DNA of 64,000 bases from Alistipes onderdonkii (GTDB lineage: Bacteria; Bacteroidota; Bacteroidia; Bacteroidales; Rikenellaceae). Of the stretch, positions 26,573 to 34,183 are shown in pieces. The stretch is from assembly GCF_025145285.1 (NCBI RefSeq), contig NZ_CP102251.1, forward strand, positions 2,542,001 through 2,606,000, read 5' to 3'. The stretch's first letter is position 1. The number at the start of each line of letters is the position of its first letter. The position numbers and the translations under genes were made by a program. Below the pieces are notes generated by a model. That model made no database searches. It saw only the letters and a list, made by a program, of their open reading frames with translations, and had not been told where the DNA came from.

Positions 26573-27436
26573 ATGGATACGATCCGTGTGGATGGTGCGA
26601 GCTGCATCCGTTGCGGCCGCTGTGTGAAGGTGTGCCCTTCGCAGATTTTCGTACAGGAGAAGGCGGGCGGCCCCGTGGCGCTCTCGAAACCCGGGAACTG
26701 CATCGTCTGCGGGCACTGTGTCGCGGCCTGCCCGACGGGGGCGGTGCTGCATGCGGAATTCCCGTCCGGGAGGGTACACCCGGTCGATTATGCGGCCATG
26801 CCCACACCCGCTCAGGTCGAACTGCTGATGGCCGCGAGGCGCTCGAACCGGGCGCTGTCGCAGCGTCCCGTGCCGCAGGAGATGCTCGACCGGATCGTCG
26901 CGGCCGCCGACCTCGCTCCCACGGCCACCAACGCCCGGCAGTTGGGCTATACGCTCGTGACCGACCCTGTGCTGCTGCGCCGTATGAGCGAATATACGCT
27001 CGGCGTGTTCGGCAAGCTCGCGGATCGCCTTTCCCACCCGCTCGTGCGCCCGTGGCTGAGCCGTTTGTTGCCCGACGTCTACCGCTATATCCCCGTTTTC
27101 CGGAAAATGCGCCGCGAATATGCCGAGGGCAACGACCGTATCCTGCGGGGTGCGACGGCCGTGTTGCTGATCCATGCGCCGAAAGAGAGCCGGTTCGGCG
27201 CCGAAGATGCCAACCTCGCCTACCAGAACGCTTCGCTGATGGCCGAAGCGCTCGGGGTGAGCCAGATATATATGGGCTTCGTGCTGACCGCCGTGCGGCA
27301 GGATAAGAAAAAGGGGCTCTGCAAGATGCTGGGGCTCGCCGGTCGCCGTATCTGTGCCGTCATGGCGCTCGGGATGCCGCAGTTCCGCTACCCGAATTAT
27401 ATCGACCGCACGCCTTCCCCTTTGGAACGGAGATAG
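26573..27436 (+). CDS. Ferredoxin-nitroreductase fusion protein
   Basis: The 287-residue protein joins two [4Fe-4S] motifs (CIRCGRCVKVCP at about 12-23 and CIVCGHCVAACP at about 43-54) to a nitroreductase domain (RRSNRALSQRPVP..., APTATNARQLGY). The ferredoxin part can pass electrons to the FMN of the nitroreductase. Relatives in anaerobes reduce nitro compounds or act in unknown redox steps. ATG 26573 is preferred to the in-frame TTG at 26540, because the opposite promoter box lies there. The region after residue 150 keeps the ENASLMAEALG-like helix (here NASLMAEALGVSQ). Confidence 0.9.
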   Translation: MDTIRVDGASCIRCGRCVKVCPSQIFVQEKAGGPVALSKPGNCIVCGHCVAACPTGAVLHAEFPSGRVHPVDYAAMPTPAQVELLMAARRSNRALSQRPVPQEMLDRIVAAADLAPTATNARQLGYTLVTDPVLLRRMSEYTLGVFGKLADRLSHPLVRPWLSRLLPDVYRYIPVFRKMRREYAEGNDRILRGATAVLLIHAPKESRFGAEDANLAYQNASLMAEALGVSQIYMGFVLTAVRQDKKKGLCKMLGLAGRRICAVMALGMPQFRYPNYIDRTPSPLERR

Positions 27437-27725
27437 GCTTGCAGGGCTTCCCGGAGCCGTGCCCGGGAAATTTCAGTCGCTTTTTTCGGGGGCTTTGTTT
27501 CTTCGCTTCATCTGTCCGCTTGATCCGGCTGTTGTCTATGGAACCGCGGCCTCTCGCTCCTTTGTCTTTCCCGGGGGCTTTTGCCGCGGTTGCTCCGCCT
27601 GGCTGTCTTATCCGGTTGCTTCCAGTGGAAACCTCTCTTCTGCCCTCTTGCTGCAGAATTGTCCGTCCCCGCCTCTGCCCCTCCACTCGAATGCGGCCGG
27701 ATAGCGCCGGTTGTCGCCGGGATAC
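27437..27725. other. Intergenic stretch without supported genes
   Basis: About 290 bases lie between the nitroreductase stop and the terminator of the nuclease locus. Open frames exist on both strands but have no homology I recognise, and the composition is irregular (CT-rich runs). Nothing further is seen. Confidence 0.6.
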
Positions 27726-27760
27726 AAAAAAAAGCGGCCCCTGCACAGCAGAGGCCGCTT
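27726..27760 (-). terminator. Terminator of the fimbrillin-nuclease unit
   Basis: Arms AAGCGGCC and GGCCGCTT (8 bp, 13-base loop) are followed on the minus strand by a run of eight T in total. It lies 18 bases after the nuclease stop. Confidence 0.85.
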
Positions 27761-27778
27761 CTCCTTTGCGGCTCGGTG

Positions 27779-28504
27779 TCAGTTGCCCGAAAGGCCCCAC
27801 TCCCCCGGGGAGTAGCCGCTTTTCGGAGCGTTCGGCACGTTGACGAAGAATTCGAACCCGCATTTGGCTTCGATCTCCGCCACGGATACCGCACAACCGT
27901 CCGGTGTCTGGGCCTTGTCTGTGGTTTGCTCGTACCAGAATCCGATGCATTGCAGTTCGTCGGCCGCAAGCGTGGTTACGGGTTGTCCCGTGGTGCCCTG
28001 CTTGGTGCGCAGCAATACCTTGTAATAATGCGTCGGTACGGGGCACGGGTTGCCGCCGTTGTCGGTCGTCGTACCCTCTGTCCCGTCAAAATAACATCCC
28101 GTTACCACATAGAGCGTATCGGCGCACATCCATCCGCGGACTCTGTTTTCCAGGGTGCCCCATGCACCGCTGTTGAATGTAGCGAGCTGTGGCGTCATGT
28201 TCGAATAGTAGGAAATCTGCTTGTTCGCCAGGTTGCTCACTTTCCGGTCGGCGTTGGGGACTTGGTGTCCCTTGTTGTAAGGTGCTCCCACGCCGCCCAC
28301 CATCTGCTCGGTCTTTCCCAGCGACGGGTCGGCCGAGTAGGCCCTCTCTTTCGAAGCGTTCGGGGCTGTATAATAGGCGTGCAGCGGATATGCTGCCCAT
28401 AGGGCCGCCTTTTTCGCCTTGTCATAACCCATTGCGAAATTGCGCGGGTAGGAACCGTTGCCCGTCGCCGCCACGTCGGTGATGTAGTGGCATATCTCGG
28501 TCAC
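27779..28504 (-). CDS. DNA/RNA non-specific endonuclease (NUC1) domain, cut off from its lipoprotein part
   Basis: The 241-residue frame matches the NUC1 (Serratia-type) nuclease family. The general base is His80 in YNKGHQVPNAD, and metal-site residues follow in SNMTPQLATFN (Asn102, Asn111) with Glu119. The usual DRGH is NKGH here. GTG 28504 is the first possible start, but the frame is open from just after the TGA of the upstream gene (28610-28612) through a Gly/Pro/Asp linker. The original protein was evidently one lipoprotein with a C-terminal nuclease. Alone it has no signal peptide, so whether it is made and exported is doubtful. Confidence 0.75.
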   Translation of the reverse strand: MTEICHYITDVAATGNGSYPRNFAMGYDKAKKAALWAAYPLHAYYTAPNASKERAYSADPSLGKTEQMVGGVGAPYNKGHQVPNADRKVSNLANKQISYYSNMTPQLATFNSGAWGTLENRVRGWMCADTLYVVTGCYFDGTEGTTTDNGGNPCPVPTHYYKVLLRTKQGTTGQPVTTLAADELQCIGFWYEQTTDKAQTPDGCAVSVAEIEAKCGFEFFVNVPNAPKSGYSPGEWGLSGN

Positions 28505-28609
28505 CGAAGTGTTCGCTGCGGGCAGTTCCGCCCACGATTTTCCTAATGCCGCTGTTCCTGTTCCCGGAGTAGGGTCTGGGGAAGGATCGCCTCCTTCCCC
28601 GCCCGGAGT

Positions 28610-30712
28610 TCAATTCGCCGGTTGCCAGGTTATGTCGCCTATCGTCGTTCTGTTCTGATTATTTTGTTTTATGGTAATAGTGGCGTCATAACCTTGACAG
28701 TCGATTGTCGGTATTTCGAATGCGCTTTTACTGTTTCCCGGAATAGTGATACTTGCTGCCGTGGCACCATTGGCTGTTATGGTGACTGTTGCCGAACCCT
28801 TGCTTGAGGTCAATGCATTGAATTTAAGGGCTGTAATACCTCCTGGGATCGTTACGGACATCGAGCCGTTTTTACCGATGGCTGCATATTTGTCGTTTAT
28901 TACCACGACTCCGGCATTGGCAAGCGCCGTTTTGTCAGTGTTGGCCTGATTAGGATTACCACAGCCATTATAGCTCCATTGCGGGGTTCCAGTGGTTACT
29001 CCATTGAATGTGCCGCTGGAACCATAACTGGTAGTGCTGGGCACGGTGTAATTTTCGAAAGTCTCGGTTTCCCACATTACAGCCCCCGGTTTTGTCTGGG
29101 TGACGCTTACGGTTTGCGCTTCGGCGCCTTCGTACGATAATGTGATGGTGCCGGAACGTTCCTCGCCCTGATTTGCGTCTATCGTGAAAGAAACGCCGTC
29201 GACGTCATAAACGAATGAATTGAGCCAGGAAACGTTCGATGATGCGACGACCGACACCCCGTCTGTGGGATTATCAACCGTATAGTTGATGGTTTTGGTA
29301 GCGCTTTCCGCAGGAACGGACAAGGTCGTTTCCGATGTGATTTTCAGTACCGGAGGCAGGGTGATGTCATGGCCGGGAGCGATCTGTATGCTTTCGATAA
29401 TTATTCTTTCTTTTGCGGCGGAGGGCTCGATCCTGATTTTCGTTTTCGAATTTTGTGCGTCGAATTTCAGCAGGTAGGTTTTGAACTCCTCGGTCAGGTC
29501 TGCGGTCGTGATTGCCGCGGATTCTCCGGCGGTTACTTTGATTCCGGAAGTATCTTTCGGCCAGACTTTGGCCGAAATCAGTACTGAGAACGGTGCGGAG
29601 AGATCCAGTTCGCTGGTGACGATATACCCGGAGTTGTCGCTCGAACTCATGCGTAGGCCATGCGGGGAGTTGTATTGATAAACATAGGAGTTCGCCACAT
29701 ACAAGTTGTTTCCGTTTTTGTCTTTGCGGGACAGGATATTTGTTGCGGAGTTTCCTGTCAGGTCACTGAAATCGTCGGTAAACGGCAGGCTCAGACCGGT
29801 TGCCGCGGCTGTGATGTGTTCGTCTGAAAGATTGACATTCAAAGTGGTGATCTTTCCTGTTTCCAGATCGATTTCATTGGACAGGACAATCTCTTTTTTG
29901 ATGACATACCCTTCTGTCGCTGCTTCGACGACCAATTTCGACCCCGCAGCCAGCAATCGCGGATATACGCTTAAATAGGTGCCGCTGACACCGTTGATAA
30001 CGTATTCCGTATTTGTCGTATAGGTCGCCGTTACGGTGTTGGAGCCGTTATAATAGGGTGCATACATCGTGTAGTTCAAGAGGTCTACAACAACCCGGCC
30101 TGCCAGTGTGTTGTCGCCATCGGTCGTAATGGACAATGACGATACGTGCTGGTCGGCCAGTTTTGCGCCTGTGGATTGGTCTTTGAGTACGACTTTGACG
30201 ATGGCGCTCAATCGTCTGAATTCCAGATTGGCGACTTGCTGTCCCTCGGAATCGAGTGTAAGCGGTTTGCTGACCAGGATGTCGGCTTTGCCGTCGAACG
30301 AACTGGCTGTCGGGGTTTGGTTTGCCGGGAGATCGACTTTTGCACCCGTATTATCTCCTACTTTGTCGATTCCGTTGGCCGTGAATGGATAATAAGCGTA
30401 AATCGTTGATGAAATGTTCGCGTTCCCGGAAAAAGTCGTTGTTGCGGCGCGCTCCGTCGCATCGTTTGTGAAGGGGTAGTTGGACTTCGTCCCGTCGGTA
30501 CTGATGCCTATCTGATCGCCGACAGACCAATAAGGAGTCAATCCGTCGATCTCGGTGCGGACTTCCGGTTTGAACTCAGGGTTTCCGGCCGTAAAAGTCA
30601 TCTTGACGAGTTTGCCGGAAGGGGTGTCGATGCTGCTGTCTTCCTTTTGGCAGGCTGTAGCTGTTACAGCGGTGAGAGCTGCAAACAGTGTGATTTTAGA
30701 GAGACTTTTCAT
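28610..30712 (-). CDS. Fimbrillin-like (Mfa-like) lipoprotein with BACON domain
   Basis: The 700-residue lipoprotein has Cys21 after VTATA. Residues about 30-300 resemble the fimbrillin/Mfa-like N-terminal domain (WSVGDQIGIS, YYPF, and FRRLSAIVKV are typical landmarks). A beta-sandwich of the choice-of-anchor kind follows (about 305-445), then a BACON domain (455-540) and another beta domain (545-700). The frame ends with WQPAN and TGA, and then continues in the same frame into a linker and the NUC1 nuclease. A G-tract peptide gene precedes it by 12 bases. It may display the nuclease on the surface if the TGA is read through or absent in other cells. Confidence 0.8.
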   Translation of the reverse strand: MKSLSKITLFAALTAVTATACQKEDSSIDTPSGKLVKMTFTAGNPEFKPEVRTEIDGLTPYWSVGDQIGISTDGTKSNYPFTNDATERAATTTFSGNANISSTIYAYYPFTANGIDKVGDNTGAKVDLPANQTPTASSFDGKADILVSKPLTLDSEGQQVANLEFRRLSAIVKVVLKDQSTGAKLADQHVSSLSITTDGDNTLAGRVVVDLLNYTMYAPYYNGSNTVTATYTTNTEYVINGVSGTYLSVYPRLLAAGSKLVVEAATEGYVIKKEIVLSNEIDLETGKITTLNVNLSDEHITAAATGLSLPFTDDFSDLTGNSATNILSRKDKNGNNLYVANSYVYQYNSPHGLRMSSSDNSGYIVTSELDLSAPFSVLISAKVWPKDTSGIKVTAGESAAITTADLTEEFKTYLLKFDAQNSKTKIRIEPSAAKERIIIESIQIAPGHDITLPPVLKITSETTLSVPAESATKTINYTVDNPTDGVSVVASSNVSWLNSFVYDVDGVSFTIDANQGEERSGTITLSYEGAEAQTVSVTQTKPGAVMWETETFENYTVPSTTSYGSSGTFNGVTTGTPQWSYNGCGNPNQANTDKTALANAGVVVINDKYAAIGKNGSMSVTIPGGITALKFNALTSSKGSATVTITANGATAASITIPGNSKSAFEIPTIDCQGYDATITIKQNNQNRTTIGDITWQPAN

Positions 30713-30724
30713 AGGGCTGCGGTA

Positions 30725-30914
30725 TTAGAGTTCGTGTTCGCTTCCCGATCCGATACCTCCTGCACCGCCGCCGCTGCCCCAATCGTCATAGACGTCGGGT
30801 GGGGTGGGCGATGTTGCAAACCCTTTTTCAGTCTCGATGTCGATCGTCTCAATTACGGGCGGAAGATAGGTCGAATTTCCCCCCCCCCTTGCTGGTGGAC
30901 AGATTGTAATTCAT
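30725..30914 (-). pseudogene. Short Gly-rich peptide gene, out of frame at a ten-G tract
   Basis: ATG 30912-30914 opens MNYNLSTSKGGG, then the ten-G run leads to a stop at 30849-30851 after 21 residues. With nine G the frame instead runs to TAA at 30725-30727 and gives about 62 residues: a PPVIETIDIETEKGFATSP segment followed by a YDDWGSGGGAGG-type tail. This acidic, glycine-rich form is familiar among short unannotated Bacteroidota peptides encoded before surface lipoproteins. It would be in one message with the fimbrillin-like gene, 12 bases on. The gene is off in this sequence. Confidence 0.6.
30879..30888 (-). repeat. Ten-G homopolymer that sets the frame of the short peptide gene
   Basis: Ten consecutive G on the coding strand lie between CAA and AAA. 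Nine G would restore the long frame. Tracts of this kind slip easily in replication and are classic switches in other bacteria; they are also frequent sites of sequencing error. Confidence 0.9.
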
Positions 30915-30949
30915 AAGGCTAAATTTTTTTGGTTGAAACATTTTCGTAT

Positions 30950-30957
30950 CAAATATA
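30950..30957 (-). promoter_or_regulatory. -7 box TATATTTG for the peptide-fimbrillin-nuclease unit
   Basis: On the minus strand TATATTTG fits TAnnTTTG and lies 35 bases before the peptide start codon. A -33 element is not evident. Confidence 0.45.
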
Positions 30958-31170
30958 GCAAAAAAATAGTCTATTCCCGTTAAAAAATTGTGAAATTCCG
31001 GTTCCCGGTCAAAATATATACACAAACGTCTGTTTTCCTGCCGGGTTTTGTCTGTTTGGCGTATTGTTGCCGGTGCCGACGGCGGGAAACGACGACCGTG
31101 CCGCATTGCCGCAGCCGGTAGCCGGATTGTCTGGGATGAAAGGGTGGGTGGATGAGCCGGGGATCGGGAT

Positions 31171-34074
31171 TTAGTACATATTGTCGTACATCGACTGGCT
31201 CTTGTCGTATTTGAGGTCTGAAAGCGATGCCGCCTTTACGCCGATGTTGAAGCTCCAGCTGCGGTGGAACCCGAAGGGTATCCACGAGAACGACATCTGC
31301 CAGCAGTGCAGGTCGCGCGAGATGGAGATCGACGAGGTGGTGAGTTTGTTCGCCTTGATGTCGTAACCGCCCTGGAACGTGATGCCGGTCTTGGGCGTTA
31401 TGGTAAGGCTGCCGTTGAAGCTGACGGTCTGCGTGACGTTCTTCTTGTATCCTTTGGGCGGGTAATTGCCCGTCGATATGTTGTAGTTGATGGCATAGTT
31501 GAACCCGAAGTTCCACGGCAGCGAGAAATCGTAGTACATCTGCGACATGTATTGCCGCCGCAGTACGGGATCCATGTTGCCGTAGGGGTCGTAGTAGGGG
31601 TTCATGTATTCGGGCGGGATGCTGGTGATGTCGTTGATGGCCGATTGCGAGCGGTCTTCGCGCGATTTGAACGTATAGCCGAACGACCAGCCCGTCGAGA
31701 CGATACGCCCCGGGAAGAAGAGCTTGTTGTAGCGTTTGCCGTCGGGGGTCAGCCGGTAGGGGTCGAGCGTCATCGAGAGGTTGATGCCGAAATTCTTGAA
31801 GATCGTCGTGCGGAACGAGATCGGGATGGTCGAGAGCCCCATCGAGTCGGCCAGGAAATTGTACGACCCGCTGATGCGCAGCTCGTCGATCAGCTTGATC
31901 TTCTTCACGCCCGAGGTGTCGCGCTTCGACAGTACCTTCATTTCGAGGTTCTGCGACAGCGAGAAGTTCATCGACATCGACCGTCCGGAACTGGGGACGC
32001 CGTATGCGTTGACCGAATAGGGCGAATAGGTGGTGAAACGTCCTGTCGAGTCGGTCTGCCGCGTCTTGTAGTAGCCGTATTTCGGGTCGCCGAAGTCCGG
32101 CGTATAGGCGAATCCGATCGAAGGGGTGAGTGTGTGGCGGATGGCCTGGATCTTACGATCCTTGCGCTTCTTGGTGAAGTCGTACATGCCGTATACGGTC
32201 GTCGATGCCGAGACGTTGAAGTTGTAGTTGTAGAGGCGGTAGAACCCGTATTGCGTCGGCAGCGTGTCCACCTTGTTCGTGACGGGGTTCCAGTCGAATT
32301 CGACTTTTTTGAAATACCACTTCTCGTTGTAGGTCGCCGACGGCGAGATGTTGATGTAGTTGAACAGGTTGAACGACGCCGATATGGGGATGTTGTGCTC
32401 GATACCGTTCTTCATGTTGTCGAGCGTCTCCTTCGAGAAGATCTTGTCCTCGGTGGTCGTCACCGAGTTGGTCATCTTGCCCGTATACTGCATCGAGATC
32501 TTTTCGTACCACCGCTCTTTGCCCATGCGCTCCTTGCGCTTGAAGGGGTAGAAACGCGAGACGTTGAAAACCACGGTCGGCAGCGTTACCGAGAGGCTTT
32601 TGTTCTGCGAGTTCTGCGAGATGGACATGTTCGCCGAGAGCGAGAAGGGGGTTCCCGCCCAGTTCTTCGAGTAGGCGATCGACGAGTTGGTCTGCGTCGA
32701 GAGGATGTCGTTGAGGTTGGTCGCCGAATATTTGCTGTAACCGCTCGTGGCGAAGTTCACCGATGCCGAGAAGGTCGACCCGGGGTTGGCCTTGGGATCC
32801 TGGGAGTGCGTCCACTGGATGCGGAAGTTGCTCTGCTTGATATAGTCCGGCTCGCCTTTTTCGCCCGTCTTGATGTTCGAGTACTGCATGTTGAAACTGC
32901 CGCTGTACTTGTAGCGTTTGATATAGCGCGATGCGGCCGACGCCTCCCACGAACCGAGCGTGTAGATACCGCCGCGTACGGCCAGGTCGGCATAGTCGCC
33001 CAGCGTGAAATAGTAACCCATGTCGCGCAGGAAAAACCCCTTGGAGTATTCCTCGCCGTAGGTGGGCATCAGCAGACCCGATTTGGGACCCATGTTGATC
33101 GGGAAGAAGCCCTCGGGGATGCCGAGGAAGTAGATCGGCACGTCCTCCATGACCAGGTAGGCCGGCCCCGTGACGACTTTCTTGCCGGGGATGACCTTGG
33201 CCTTGGTCATCGCCAGGTAGAAGTGCGGGTGGTCGGTCTCGTCGCAGGTCGTGTATTTGCCGTGCTGGATGTTGACCGTGTTGTCGGGCATTTTCTTCAC
33301 GCTGCCTCCGACCAGCCAGCCGTCGCCCTGCTGCGTCGCCACGCCCTTGATCTTGGCCTTCTTCGAGGTGAGGTTGTAGGTGATCGTATCCATCGTGTAC
33401 GATGCGTCGCCCTCGGAGAATTCGGGTTTGGTGACGATCGGTTTGCCTTCGAGCGAGTCGGGCTTGCCGTATGCATAGACCATCTTGGTGTCCATGTTGA
33501 TCTGCATGTAGTCGGCCTTGAGGTTGCTGTTCTGATAGGTGATGTCGCCTTCGTTGTAAATGTAGACCATCTTGTTGCGCACGTCGTAGACCAGCGAGTC
33601 CTTGTTCTTGCCCGTGATCGGGTCGTCGAGGAACGCCCCCGGTTTCTGGGGCTTTTTCTCTTTCACCGTGTCGCGGGCGATGGTGTCCGCCCCGCGGCCT
33701 TCGAGCGAGTCGCCTTTCTGCGTGATGAGCGAATCGAGCTGTGCGCCGAAGAGCGAATCGCGCTGCTCCTGCGGCAGGGCTTCGAATGCGGCGCGGCGGC
33801 GTGCCTGTTCCCGGGCGGCGCGTGCCTGCTCGCGGCGGTCGCGGCGGCTTTGGGTCGCAGCTTCCGGCACTTCGGCCGCGGCTTCGGAATGGGTCTGGAG
33901 GGAATCGGACAGGCGTTGGCGGAGGCTGTCTTCGGCTGCCGAGGCAAGCATTCCCCGGGGTACGGACGAGCCGAACACCAACTGGGCGAAGAGTAGGAGT
34001 GCCGCCGCCGAAAACAGATATTTTACCCTGATTCTATCCAAAATCCCAATAATTTTTCGTACCTTTGCCGACAT
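31171..34074 (-). CDS. lptD: LptD-like outer-membrane LPS assembly protein
   Basis: The 967-residue protein begins MSAKVRKIIG with a signal-anchor-like segment (about 18-37) and an Arg/Ala-rich region (70-110). Residues about 150-330 form an OstA/LptA-like domain (NKMVYIYNEGDITYQNSNLKADYMQI), and the rest is a large beta barrel with many aromatic, alternating strands (GIPEGFFPINMGPKSGLLMPTYG marks the family). LptD inserts lipopolysaccharide into the outer leaflet. The frame is open further upstream to 34287, but that would run into the divergent amidase; the ATG at 34072-34074 follows a -7 box. A long frame on the opposite strand is a codon-bias shadow. Confidence 0.9.
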   Translation of the reverse strand: MSAKVRKIIGILDRIRVKYLFSAAALLLFAQLVFGSSVPRGMLASAAEDSLRQRLSDSLQTHSEAAAEVPEAATQSRRDRREQARAAREQARRRAAFEALPQEQRDSLFGAQLDSLITQKGDSLEGRGADTIARDTVKEKKPQKPGAFLDDPITGKNKDSLVYDVRNKMVYIYNEGDITYQNSNLKADYMQINMDTKMVYAYGKPDSLEGKPIVTKPEFSEGDASYTMDTITYNLTSKKAKIKGVATQQGDGWLVGGSVKKMPDNTVNIQHGKYTTCDETDHPHFYLAMTKAKVIPGKKVVTGPAYLVMEDVPIYFLGIPEGFFPINMGPKSGLLMPTYGEEYSKGFFLRDMGYYFTLGDYADLAVRGGIYTLGSWEASAASRYIKRYKYSGSFNMQYSNIKTGEKGEPDYIKQSNFRIQWTHSQDPKANPGSTFSASVNFATSGYSKYSATNLNDILSTQTNSSIAYSKNWAGTPFSLSANMSISQNSQNKSLSVTLPTVVFNVSRFYPFKRKERMGKERWYEKISMQYTGKMTNSVTTTEDKIFSKETLDNMKNGIEHNIPISASFNLFNYINISPSATYNEKWYFKKVEFDWNPVTNKVDTLPTQYGFYRLYNYNFNVSASTTVYGMYDFTKKRKDRKIQAIRHTLTPSIGFAYTPDFGDPKYGYYKTRQTDSTGRFTTYSPYSVNAYGVPSSGRSMSMNFSLSQNLEMKVLSKRDTSGVKKIKLIDELRISGSYNFLADSMGLSTIPISFRTTIFKNFGINLSMTLDPYRLTPDGKRYNKLFFPGRIVSTGWSFGYTFKSREDRSQSAINDITSIPPEYMNPYYDPYGNMDPVLRRQYMSQMYYDFSLPWNFGFNYAINYNISTGNYPPKGYKKNVTQTVSFNGSLTITPKTGITFQGGYDIKANKLTTSSISISRDLHCWQMSFSWIPFGFHRSWSFNIGVKAASLSDLKYDKSQSMYDNMY
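34060..34067 (+). promoter_or_regulatory. -7 box TACCTTTG for the amidase operon
   Basis: TACCTTTG matches the consensus and would start transcription near 34074, giving a leader of about 110 bases. It overlaps the first codons' flank of lptD. No -33 match. Confidence 0.4.
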
Positions 34075-34134
34075 GTCGGCAAAAACGCCTGGATCGGGGC
34101 CTCGATGCACTCCCGCCGGGTTTTTTAGGCGCGA

Positions 34135-34142
34135 CAAAGATA
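34135..34142 (-). promoter_or_regulatory. -7 box TATCTTTG for lptD
   Basis: On the minus strand TATCTTTG fits the consensus, about 60 bases before the lptD start. It points toward the amidase promoter at 34060, so the two leaders would overlap by some 55 bases. Confidence 0.45.
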
Positions 34143-34183
34143 GGTAAAAAATTACAGAAAGCTCACATTTGGCTCCATTAAAT

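Noticed and set aside
27360..28046. Frames in the gap after the nitroreductase
   Set aside because: Biased composition, overlap with the terminator and the nuclease end, and no recognisable protein.
28610..28612. TGA as a selenocysteine codon
   Set aside because: The position is at the start of a Gly/Pro linker, with no redox motif and no convincing insertion element; Sec is not expected there.
31264..33996. Open frame of 910 codons opposite lptD
   Set aside because: Antisense shadow of a clear outer-membrane protein gene; the product is Arg/Asp/Val-rich without known features.
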